Shown: positions 16,218 through 23,071 of the stretch, piece after piece
Layout of the letters: every line of letters starts with the position of its first letter
How positions within the stretch are numbered: position 1 is the stretch's first letter
From: Anoxybacillus sp. J5B_2022
GTDB taxonomy: Bacteria > Bacillota > Bacilli > Bacillales > Anoxybacillaceae
Assembly: GCF_026847645.1 (NCBI RefSeq)
Contig: NZ_JAPSMC010000034.1
Coordinates: 1-33,670 of the forward strand
Reading direction: 5' to 3'
Length of the DNA: 33,670 nucleotides
The notes under the pieces: model-generated
The model's input: the letters and a program-made list of their open reading frames with translations, nothing else
What the model was told of the DNA's origin: nothing
Database searches by the model: none
Position numbers and translations under genes: made by a program

Positions 16218-17231
16218 ATGTCTACCATTGAAGATGTAGCGAAATTGGCTGGGCTTTCGCGGACGACGGTGTCGAGAGTCATTAATAACCATCCATATGT
16301 TTCAGAAGATAAGCGAAAATTAGTCATGGAAGCGATGAAACAGCTTGGATATGTTCCTAATTCCTCGGCAAGAAGTTTGCGGAGTCAAAAAACGGATGTC
16401 GTTGCGTTGTTTGTTCCAAGAATTATGAACCCGTTTTTTAGCCAATTGGTAGAAGCGATGGAAATTTCCGCTGCTGAACACGGCTATCAGCTGATTATTT
16501 GCCAGACGAGGTACTCACCGGAAAAAGAGCTAAATTACATGAACTTATTAAAAATGAAACAAGTAGACGGTGTGATTCTTGCGTCGATCCAAAACGATTG
16601 GAAAGTGCTTGAGCCGTTTTTAGACTACGGACCGATCGTGTTGTGCAACGAATTTGATGAACAGGCAAACGTTCCGTCAGTAATGCTTGATCAAGTTCAT
16701 GGCGGATACATAGCAACGAAACATTTGCTCGAACAAGGCCATCGCCGGATCGCTTATTGTCGCGGCAGCACGCGAAGCAATGTAGCTAGCCACCGTGAAA
16801 TCGGCTTTCGTAAAGCGCTTGCGGAGTACGGCATCGAGTTCGATGAACAGTACGCGTTTCGGGATGCGTTTCATAGCGAAGACGGAAGACGCGTGTTTCA
16901 TCAAATGATGGCGCTTCCAACGCCGCCGACAGCTGTTTTTACAGGTAGCGATGAAGTAGCGGCTGGAATCATATCGGAGGCGAATAAACACGGTTTTCGC
17001 ATTCCAGAACAGTTAGCAGTCGTCGGTTTCGATAATCAAGAAATTACTGAACTGATGGAACCTTCGATTACAACTGTTCATCAACCGGTGGATCAAATGG
17101 CGAAAAAAGCACTGGAAGTGATGATTGAAAAAATCCACTCTCGCAAATATAAGCAGCGTGAAATATACGAGTTTCCGCTCAAGCTGATTGTCAGAGAGTC
17201 TACAGTTTCAAACAAGCTCGTTCAATTGTAG
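16218..17231 (+). CDS. LacI/GalR-family transcriptional regulator
   Basis: The 337-residue product has the LacI helix-turn-helix at residues 3–24 (TIEDVAKLAGLSRTTVSRVI), the hinge NSSARSLRSQ, and a periplasmic-binding-protein-like effector domain (FVPRIMNPFFSQLVEAME … PPTAVFTGSDEVAAGIISEA … VVGFDNQEI … TTVHQP). It precedes the sugar ABC genes by 160 bp and most likely controls them. The operator at its own promoter and the cre-like sites before the binding-protein gene fit a common regulon. The effector is unknown, probably an alpha-glucoside. AAGGGGG lies upstream of ATG 16218. Confidence 0.93.
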   Translation: MSTIEDVAKLAGLSRTTVSRVINNHPYVSEDKRKLVMEAMKQLGYVPNSSARSLRSQKTDVVALFVPRIMNPFFSQLVEAMEISAAEHGYQLIICQTRYSPEKELNYMNLLKMKQVDGVILASIQNDWKVLEPFLDYGPIVLCNEFDEQANVPSVMLDQVHGGYIATKHLLEQGHRRIAYCRGSTRSNVASHREIGFRKALAEYGIEFDEQYAFRDAFHSEDGRRVFHQMMALPTPPTAVFTGSDEVAAGIISEANKHGFRIPEQLAVVGFDNQEITELMEPSITTVHQPVDQMAKKALEVMIEKIHSRKYKQREIYEFPLKLIVRESTVSNKLVQL

Positions 17232-17266
17232 CATTTAATTGTAACATTTATACGAAGCAGCGTGTC

Positions 17267-17294
17267 CAGTCGGCTAAGTCTGTCTAGCCGACTG
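17267..17294 (+). promoter_or_regulatory. hairpin after the lacI-type gene
   Basis: CAGTCGGCTA (17267–17276) / TAGCCGACTG (17285–17294), a perfect 10-bp stem with an 8-nt loop. No T run follows, so termination is uncertain. Confidence 0.5.
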
Positions 17295-17344
17295 CGACAA
17301 GCTAGTGTGGATCGGTTCATCAACACGCGTAGCATTCGAGGTTA

Positions 17345-17371
17345 TGAAATCGATATCTGAAAACGTTTTAC
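17345..17371 (+). promoter_or_regulatory. overlapping cre-like sites before the sugar-binding protein gene
   Basis: TGAAATCGATATCT (17345–17358, 13 of 14 to TGWAANCGNTNWCA) is directly joined to TGAAAACGTTTTAC (17358–17371), whose core AAAACGTTTT is palindromic. They lie 23–49 nt before the start codon and probably bind the LacI-type regulator and/or CcpA. Confidence 0.65.
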
Positions 17372-17393
17372 TATTATTATAGGGGGTATACGT

Positions 17394-18710
17394 ATGAAAA
17401 AAGCAATGAAAGTATCATCTGCGATGTTAGCACTTACGCTTGGATTAACCGCATGCTCTAGCGGGCAAAATGCTAGCGACGGAACGAAAGATAAAAAAGA
17501 TAGCCAAAAAACGGACAACAAATCAAGCGAAGTTGTCAAAATTGTGTATGCCCGCGGCCAAGATTCAACAAAAGCAACAGAAAAAATTATTGAAGCGTTC
17601 GAAAAATCTCATCCAAACATTAAAGTAGAATTCCGTGAAATGCCTGCGGATACAGGGAAACAGCACGATGCGTATGTGACAATGTTAAATGCGCAATCAT
17701 CTGAAATCGATGTCATGGACCTTGACGTTGTATGGCCGGCAGAGTTTGCGCAAGCAGGCTATACGTTGCCGTTAGATCGTTTTATTGAACAGGACGGCGT
17801 AGATGTAAGCAAATATAACCAAGGGGCATTAGCGGCAGGTAACTTTAATGGAAAACAATGGGCGATGCCGAAATTTATTGATGCCGGAATGCTATTTTAC
17901 CGCACAGACCTTGTTCCACAAGATAAAGTGCCGAAAACATGGGATGAATTGTTAAAAACGGCAAAAGAGTTGAAAGGAAAAGGCGGTACGCAATTCGGTT
18001 ATTTAATGCAAGCGAAACAATATGAAGGGTTAGTATGTAACGCCGTTGAATTTATCGCTTCTTACGGTGGACAAATTGTCGATAAAAACAACAATGTGGT
18101 AATTAACAGCCCAGAAGCGATTAAAGGGTTGAAAAAAATGGTCGAAATCGTCAAATCTGACGTCGTGCCAAGCAACATTACAACGTTTACAGAGCCTGAA
18201 TCTCATACGGCGTTCATCGAAGGACAATCGCCATTCATTCGCAACTGGCCTTACCAATATGCGTTAGCGAACGATAAAGAACAATCGAAAATCGTTGGCA
18301 AAGTTGGAGTTGCGCCACTTCCAGCAGGCGACAAAGGCTCGGCAGCGACATTAGGCGGTTGGATGACAGCGATTAACAAATATTCGAAACATCCGAAAGA
18401 AGCTTGGGAGTTCGTGAAATTTATGACAGGTCCAGAAGGGCAAAAAATTTCAGCGATTTACGGTGGATTAGCACCAACACTCCCAGAGCTATTTAAAGAT
18501 CAAGATATTTTGAAAGCGAACCCGTTCTTTGCGGAAGAAGGATTTGTGAACGCTTTAAATGCAGCAGTACCGCGTCCAGTCGTACCAAACTATCCAGAAG
18601 TATCTGAGATTATCCAAATTAACGTATCGAAAGCTCTTGCAGGAGAATTAACCGTTGAGCAAGCGGTTGCGAATATGGAAAAAGAAATTAAAGCGGCGTT
18701 GAATAAATAA
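17394..18710 (+). CDS. sugar ABC transporter substrate-binding lipoprotein (maltose/trehalose type)
   Basis: An extracellular lipoprotein of 438 residues that captures an oligosaccharide for import. The signal peptide runs to lipobox LTAC (Cys about 20), then a Ser/Lys/Asp-rich linker. The mature family-1 solute-binding fold contains IVYARGQDSTKATEKIIEAF, FREMPADTGKQHDAYVTMLN, DVMDLDVVWPAEFA, WAMPKFIDAGMLFYRTDL, WDELLKTAKELK and GGWMTAINKYSKHPKEAWEF. This resembles trehalose/maltose-binding proteins (LpqY/ThuE-like) more than classic MalE, so the sugar is unresolved. AGGGGG is 7 nt before ATG 17394. A long structured gap separates it from the permease genes, which may let it be made in excess. 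Confidence 0.9.
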   Translation: MKKAMKVSSAMLALTLGLTACSSGQNASDGTKDKKDSQKTDNKSSEVVKIVYARGQDSTKATEKIIEAFEKSHPNIKVEFREMPADTGKQHDAYVTMLNAQSSEIDVMDLDVVWPAEFAQAGYTLPLDRFIEQDGVDVSKYNQGALAAGNFNGKQWAMPKFIDAGMLFYRTDLVPQDKVPKTWDELLKTAKELKGKGGTQFGYLMQAKQYEGLVCNAVEFIASYGGQIVDKNNNVVINSPEAIKGLKKMVEIVKSDVVPSNITTFTEPESHTAFIEGQSPFIRNWPYQYALANDKEQSKIVGKVGVAPLPAGDKGSAATLGGWMTAINKYSKHPKEAWEFVKFMTGPEGQKISAIYGGLAPTLPELFKDQDILKANPFFAEEGFVNALNAAVPRPVVPNYPEVSEIIQINVSKALAGELTVEQAVANMEKEIKAALNK

Positions 18711-18756
18711 TCGAGTATGAAATAGTGAAATCGTTTGTTCGCTGATAGTCTGTCCT

Positions 18757-18813
18757 CCTCGAACAATGGACTTGCGGGCAACCCAATTTGTCCACTAGCG
18801 TTCTTGTTCGAGG
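18757..18813 (+). promoter_or_regulatory. large stem-loop after the binding-protein gene
   Basis: CCTCGAACAA (18757–18766) pairs perfectly with TTGTTCGAGG (18804–18813), and inner TGGAC (18767–18771) with GTCCA (18790–18794). No T run follows. It probably stabilises or processes the 3' end of the binding-protein message. Confidence 0.6.
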
Positions 18814-18907
18814 GATGTAGCAGAAAAACGAAGGAGAGGGCGCTTATTAGTTAATCAATACGAACGCTATTTTTATCAATCAACGCTGTCGCTGTTCAAC
18901 GATTTTG

Positions 18908-18944
18908 TTAGCCTTCAGATTGCTTTTTTGGCGCTGAAGGCTAA
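18908..18944 (+). promoter_or_regulatory. stem-loop just before the first permease gene
   Basis: TTAGCCTTCAG (18908–18918) pairs with CTGAAGGCTAA (18934–18944), and the loop contains TTTTTT. It lies 14 nt before the AGGAGGG ribosome site. It could act as an attenuator or an mRNA 5' protector. The rest of the 262-bp gap shows no gene. Confidence 0.6.
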
Positions 18945-18972
18945 TATCCTTTATGTTAGGAGGGAACGTCCT

Positions 18973-20298
18973 GTGAAAAAAGAAGCATCGATGAGGAACG
19001 AAAAGCGGACGGAGCGTATATTGGGCTATTCGCTTGTAGCACCAGCGATGTTGCTCATTTTAGCAGTAGCGATTTGGCCAGTCATTCAGTCGTTTTATTA
19101 CAGCTTGTTTGATTATCGGTTGAACGATCCGACAAAATCATCCATTCATTTAAACTATAGTCTTGATTTAGAAGGGTATTTACAAAACTATCCGTTTCTA
19201 AAGAGTGCGCTCAAACGGGAAATGGCGACTGCTGATGAAAACGCCAAAGAAAAGTTGTCCGACGTCGAACAAAAACTGCAAAAAATGGATAAAACGATTC
19301 GTGCGAACGAAGAAGTAGCGAATCGGTACGACCAAGTCGATGAAGCATTAAATAACTTTGAATCACCGAGTGATGATATCAAAATTGTGGAACTCGATAA
19401 ACAAGCGGCCAATCAATTTACCGATGCGGTACATGATGTCGTCAAAACACTTGAACAGATGAGGGACGCAGGAGAATTGAAACAGCCGGATAAAGTGGTC
19501 GGGCTTGCTCAAGGGTTAAAAGATGTGATCATTGAACCAAACTTTGTCGGATTGAAACACTACAAAGACAGTTTGAGCGATATGCGTCTATGGAAAGCAT
19601 TATGGAATACAACCGTCTTTACGGTCATTTCGGTTGCCGCTGAACTTGTATTGGGATTGGCTATTGCCCTTTTAATTAATAAAGCGTTTTTCGGCCGCGG
19701 GCTTGTGCGGGCGACGATTTTGATTCCGTGGGCGATTCCGACAGCTGTGTCGGCATTGATGTGGAAATTTTTATATGACGGTCAAAACGGGATTGTTGCG
19801 AAGTATTTTGAAGATATCGGTCTTGTAAATCGAATGGGAGATTTGTTGACGACAGATATTGGTGCGATGTTTGCGGTTATTTTCGCTGACGTATGGAAAA
19901 CGACTCCTTATATGGCATTATTGTTGCTTGCGGGCTTACAAACGATTCCAAGTTCTTTATATGAAGCGGCTTCGATTGACGGCGCGACGAAATGGCAGCA
20001 ATTCACGAAAATTACGTTGCCGTTACTAAAATCAAGCATTTTAGTAGCGCTATTATTCCGCACGCTCGATGCGTTCCGCGTTTTTGACTTAATTTATGTA
20101 TTAACGGGTGGAGGTCCGGCCAACTCGACAGAAACGATTTCGATTTTAGCGTATAAAGTCATGTTCTCGCAAACGAATTTTGGAGGCGGCTCAGCGTTAG
20201 CAGTCATCGTGTTCATTTGCGTCGCGATTATCTCCATTATTTATATTAAATTGTTAGGGGCGGACTTACTCTCGGATGGTGCGAGCGCGAAAAAATAG
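18973..20298 (+). CDS. sugar ABC transporter permease (MalF type) with large extra loop domain
   Basis: Membrane permease of 441 residues. Helix 1 is at about 17–44 (YSLVAPAMLLILAVAIWPV). The transport domain starts at about 190 (FVGLKHYKDSL) with further helices near 213–236, 245–265, 297–320, 353–370 and 405–427. The EAA loop is YEAASIDGATKWQQFTKITL (330–349), which contacts the ATPase. Between helix 1 and the core lies an inserted hydrophilic, coiled-coil-like domain (about 55–188), similar in position to the P2 loop of enterobacterial MalF. GTG 18973 is the start because AGGAGGG is 8 nt upstream; the ATG at 18991 is too distant. Confidence 0.88.
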   Translation: MKKEASMRNEKRTERILGYSLVAPAMLLILAVAIWPVIQSFYYSLFDYRLNDPTKSSIHLNYSLDLEGYLQNYPFLKSALKREMATADENAKEKLSDVEQKLQKMDKTIRANEEVANRYDQVDEALNNFESPSDDIKIVELDKQAANQFTDAVHDVVKTLEQMRDAGELKQPDKVVGLAQGLKDVIIEPNFVGLKHYKDSLSDMRLWKALWNTTVFTVISVAAELVLGLAIALLINKAFFGRGLVRATILIPWAIPTAVSALMWKFLYDGQNGIVAKYFEDIGLVNRMGDLLTTDIGAMFAVIFADVWKTTPYMALLLLAGLQTIPSSLYEAASIDGATKWQQFTKITLPLLKSSILVALLFRTLDAFRVFDLIYVLTGGGPANSTETISILAYKVMFSQTNFGGGSALAVIVFICVAIISIIYIKLLGADLLSDGASAKK

Positions 20299-20313
20299 AG
20301 AAGAGGTGAGATG

Positions 20314-21141
20314 ATGCAGAAAAAGGCAGGACCGTTATTTTATGTGTTTTTAGCTGCGTTTGTGTTTTTTGTCATGTTTCCGTTCCTATGGATTTTGCTT
20401 AGTTCTGTCAAACCGTTGAGCGAGTTGTTTGGCGACAAAGCGTTTAACTGGTTTACAAGCCATCCGACGCTCAAATCGTACGTTTCCGTATTTGTGAACT
20501 ATCCATTTTTGCGCTATTTATGGAACAGTACTGTAGTGGCGACGATTACGACTGTTTATACAGTGTTTGTCGCGGCTTTTGCGGCATATGCGATCGCACG
20601 GCTCGAGTTTAAAGGGAAAGCGATCATTCTTGGTATTGTGTTAGCGGTATCGATGTTTCCACAAATTGCGACGATTTCGCCGATTTATATGTTTGTGAAA
20701 AAATTCGGGTTAACGAACAGTTATTTAGGGTTAATTATTCCGTATACGACGTTTGCGTTGCCGTTATCGATTTGGCTATTAGTAACATTTTTCCGCAAAA
20801 TTCCGTTTGATTTAGAAGAAGCGGCGAAAATGGACGGTGCCACTCCGATGCAAACGTACTTTAAAGTCATTTTGCCGCTGGCCGTGCTAGGTGTGTTTAC
20901 GACATCGATTCTCGTCTTTATCGCAGCGTGGAACGAATTTTTATTCTCGTTAACGATTAATACAGCGGAAAAATATAAAACAGTCCCTGTTGGTATTGCG
21001 ATGTTCCAAGGGCAGTATACGATTCCGTGGGGTGAAATTTCCGCGGCAACCGTCATTGTGACGATTCCGCTTGTCATTATGGTGCTATTGTTCCAACGTC
21101 GGATTGTATCTGGTTTAACGTCTGGTTCGGTGAAAGAATAA
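20314..21141 (+). CDS. sugar ABC transporter permease (MalG type)
   Basis: Second permease subunit, 275 residues, six membrane helices (about 9–29, 69–92, 105–127, 137–158, 182–204, 241–261). The EAA motif LEEAAKMDGATPMQTYFKVILPL is present around 168–190 (read as an 8-residue and a 15-residue part). It begins 15 bp after the first permease and is surely co-transcribed. ATG 20314 is preferred to ATG 20311 because GAGGTGA sits closer to the ideal distance. No ATPase gene follows; as in many Firmicutes, a shared MsmK/MsmX-type ATPase elsewhere must energise the importer. Confidence 0.9.
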   Translation: MQKKAGPLFYVFLAAFVFFVMFPFLWILLSSVKPLSELFGDKAFNWFTSHPTLKSYVSVFVNYPFLRYLWNSTVVATITTVYTVFVAAFAAYAIARLEFKGKAIILGIVLAVSMFPQIATISPIYMFVKKFGLTNSYLGLIIPYTTFALPLSIWLLVTFFRKIPFDLEEAAKMDGATPMQTYFKVILPLAVLGVFTTSILVFIAAWNEFLFSLTINTAEKYKTVPVGIAMFQGQYTIPWGEISAATVIVTIPLVIMVLLFQRRIVSGLTSGSVKE

Positions 21142-21149
21142 GGGAAATG

Positions 21150-21163
21150 TGGAATCGATTTCA
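21150..21163 (+). promoter_or_regulatory. cre-like site after the importer operon
   Basis: TGGAATCGATTTCA, 13 of 14 matches to TGWAANCGNTNWCA, lies 9 nt past the last permease stop. There is no gene start nearby on the plus strand, so its role is unclear. It could be a distal auxiliary operator. Confidence 0.45.
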
Positions 21164-21179
21164 ATATTCACACACAAAA

Positions 21180-21214
21180 AAAAGGATGCTCACCAAAAGC
21201 GAGCATCCTTTTTT
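21180..21214. terminator. bidirectional terminator between the importer operon and yhfH
   Basis: AAAAGGATGCTC (21180–21191) / GAGCATCCTTTT (21201–21212) is a 12-bp stem with a T run on the plus side and A-rich flank giving T on the minus side. It overlaps the yhfH stop region. Confidence 0.92.
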
Positions 21215-21350
21215 AATGGTGGAACGTTACACCTAAACAGTCGTTGCATTTGTTCCCGTAGCATTCGTGTTGTTCTTCCATTTCTTTTCCGCATTCTGCA
21301 CATTTTTTGCGTGGTAGGTTTTTGAAAAACTCGGAAATTTTCATTAACAT
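21213..21350 (-). CDS. yhfH: YhfH small zinc-ribbon-like protein
   Basis: The 45-residue protein starts MLMKISEFFKNLPRKKCAEC and continues GKEMEEQHECYGNKCNDCLG, ending TFHH. It has two CxxC pairs (KKCAECG and NKCNDCLG) plus an ECYG cysteine, so a small metal-binding knuckle is expected. B. subtilis YhfH (46 aa), also next to yhfI, has the same cysteine pattern; its function is unknown. GGAGG lies 8 nt before ATG 21350. It is divergent from yhfI, and on the minus strand TTGACT–18 nt–TACAAT upstream could be its promoter. Confidence 0.85.
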   Translation of the reverse strand: MLMKISEFFKNLPRKKCAECGKEMEEQHECYGNKCNDCLGVTFHH

Positions 21351-21423
21351 TTCGATCGCCTCCATTGATTTGTTGGTTATATTGTATTATAACAGATTAC
21401 ATAAAGTCAATATCTGTTTTAAA

Positions 21424-21463
21424 ACAAAATTCCACAATGATGCAAAATGTTGGGGAATTTTGT
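21424..21463 (+). promoter_or_regulatory. inverted repeat in the yhfH–yhfI divergent region
   Basis: ACAAAATTCC (21424–21433) and its exact complement GGAATTTTGT (21454–21463) flank a 20-nt gap just before the yhfI start. It could be an operator for the divergent pair. Confidence 0.45.
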
Positions 21464-21500
21464 ATGATAAAAGAAAAAAACGTGGTAGAGGTGGATAGTA

Positions 21501-22232
21501 ATGAAAGTGACGGTATTAGGGTATTGGGGTGGATTTCCAGCTGTCGATGAGGCAACGTCTGGTTATTTATTCGAGCACGAAGGATTTCGGTTATTAGTGG
21601 ATTGCGGCAGCGGTGTGCTTGCGAAATTGCAACGGTATATAGCGATTGAAGAGCTAGATGCCGTGATTGTGTCGCATTATCATCACGACCATGTCGCAGA
21701 TATTGGACCGTTGCAATATGCACGGCTCATTAAGACGAATCTTGGTGCCGCTTTCCCTGAGCTTCCGATTTACGGGCATTCGTTCGACCGAGATGGGTTT
21801 ACAAGACTTGCGCATAAAGGAATTACGAAAGCCATCGCGTATGATCCAGAAACAACGCTTGAAGTCGGACCGTTTACTATTCAGTTTATGAAAACGGTGC
21901 ATCCGGCGATTTGTTATGCGATGCGGATTGCCGCAGGAGGAAAGACGGTCGTCTACACGGCGGACTCGAGCTACATTCCGGAGTTTGTGCCGTTTTCTCG
22001 ACACGCTGATTTGCTCATTTGCGAGTGTAATTTTTACGCGGGGCAAAACGCAGCGCAAGCAGGGCATATGACAAGTGAAGAAGCAGCGACCATTGCACGC
22101 GATGCAAACGTCGGCGAGCTTTGGCTTACGCACTTGCCGCACTTTGGCGAACATGGGCAACTGGTCAGCGAAGCAAGCGCTGTGTTTTCTGGAACGGTGC
22201 AACTAGCGAAAACAGGATTAGTGTGGGAATGA
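21501..22232 (+). CDS. yhfI: metallo-beta-lactamase-fold hydrolase YhfI
   Basis: A cytosolic MBL-superfamily protein of 243 residues, related to RNase Z. The N-terminus is MKVTVLGYWGGFPAVDEATS. The metal site is SHYHHDHVADIG (HxHxDH, about residues 58–66), with further ligands in VHPAICYAMR, YTADSS (Asp) and LTHLPHF (late His). No exosite typical of tRNase Z is evident, so the substrate is uncertain; RNA or a small phosphoester/lactone are possible. AGAGGTGG precedes ATG 21501. The core syntenic block ends here and the accessory island begins after it. Confidence 0.92.
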   Translation: MKVTVLGYWGGFPAVDEATSGYLFEHEGFRLLVDCGSGVLAKLQRYIAIEELDAVIVSHYHHDHVADIGPLQYARLIKTNLGAAFPELPIYGHSFDRDGFTRLAHKGITKAIAYDPETTLEVGPFTIQFMKTVHPAICYAMRIAAGGKTVVYTADSSYIPEFVPFSRHADLLICECNFYAGQNAAQAGHMTSEEAATIARDANVGELWLTHLPHFGEHGQLVSEASAVFSGTVQLAKTGLVWE

Positions 22233-22239
22233 AACAATT

Positions 22240-22374
22240 GATCTGTATTGTCTTGAAGCGAAGTTGTTGCGCATCGAGGCACATAAAGATGAAACCCTAC
22301 GATTCGAAGGATTTTCGATTAATTTAGCAAATGTTTTTAGAGAAGATATAGGGGAGAATAGTAAAAGTGAGTGA
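22240..22374 (+). pseudogene. C-terminal gene remnant at the island boundary
   Basis: A 44-codon open frame reads DLYCLEAKLLRIEAHKDETL, then RFEGFSINLANVFREDIGEN, ending SKSE and TGA. It has protein-like composition, but no start codon or ribosome site and is joined abruptly to the yhfI stop. It looks like the tail of a gene whose head was lost when the island arrived or decayed. The family is not recognised. It could be a fortuitous frame. Confidence 0.4.
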
Positions 22375-22410
22375 AATTATTTTGGAGTTGCGCTGGGCGA
22401 CTCGGGAGGG

Positions 22411-23058
22411 CTATTTATTTTCAAACAGCCCTATATCTTTTGCTTTGCTCGCAGCGGACTTGCTGTTTTTCGCACTTAGCTTTTTTAAAATCCGACTTAC
22501 GTGGTTTTTCACAGTTTGCACAGATATCACGAAATGATTAGCGATTTCTTGTTGGGTATATCCTTGATCGATCAATTTTAAAATAGCAATTTCTGTTTTC
22601 GTAAGAGGACATGTCATTTGTTCTCTTTTTTTTAACCTACAAAACTCTGTTCTTATTTTATGTGCAATCGTTGGACGGATGGGAGAGCGATTTTCGTATG
22701 CGGCTCGAATAGCATCTATGATTTCATGAAATTCTGATTTTACGACATAGTCCATTGCTCCTGCCATGTAAGCGCGGAAAATTATTGTATCTTCATCTGA
22801 AGAAGTAAGCATAATGATTTTTATCTCTTTTTTCATTTCCAATAGTTGAGCAGTTAATTCGATGCCGTCACAATCATCTTGTAAAAATATATCCATTAGC
22901 ACAACATCGACGTCTTTTTTATTTATCGTTTTCAATGCTTCTTCACTGCAAGTTGCAATACCGATCATTTCAATATCTTGATAGCGATTCAATTCTTCAG
23001 AAATGATTTGAATCCAATCTTTATCATCTTCGATAAGTAATACACGAATAGTACGCAT
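22411..23058 (-). CDS. NarL/FixJ-family response regulator
   Basis: The 215-residue two-component regulator has a receiver domain at 1–120 with the acidic pair D11/D12, phospho-acceptor D56 (VVLMDIF), T85/S86 and K107 (YVVKSEF). The LuxR-type helix-turn-helix at about 148–208 reads LTKTEIAILKLIDQGYTQQE, then IANHFVISVQTVKNHVSRIL. GGGGGA lies just before ATG 23058, only 13 nt after the kinase stop, so kinase and regulator are co-expressed. The natural target is the GTACTAA…TTAGTAC dyad found four times in the island, since LuxR-type domains bind such inverted repeats. This is inference from position. Confidence 0.92.
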   Translation of the reverse strand: MRTIRVLLIEDDKDWIQIISEELNRYQDIEMIGIATCSEEALKTINKKDVDVVLMDIFLQDDCDGIELTAQLLEMKKEIKIIMLTSSDEDTIIFRAYMAGAMDYVVKSEFHEIIDAIRAAYENRSPIRPTIAHKIRTEFCRLKKREQMTCPLTKTEIAILKLIDQGYTQQEIANHFVISVQTVKNHVSRILKKLSAKNSKSAASKAKDIGLFENK

Positions 23059-23071
23059 CTTTGTCCCCCAT

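Noticed and set aside
21654-22202. 182-codon minus-strand frame inside yhfI
   Set aside because: Shadow of the yhfI coding sequence, which has a clear metallo-beta-lactamase motif. Arg/Cys/His-rich composition is typical of antisense translation.
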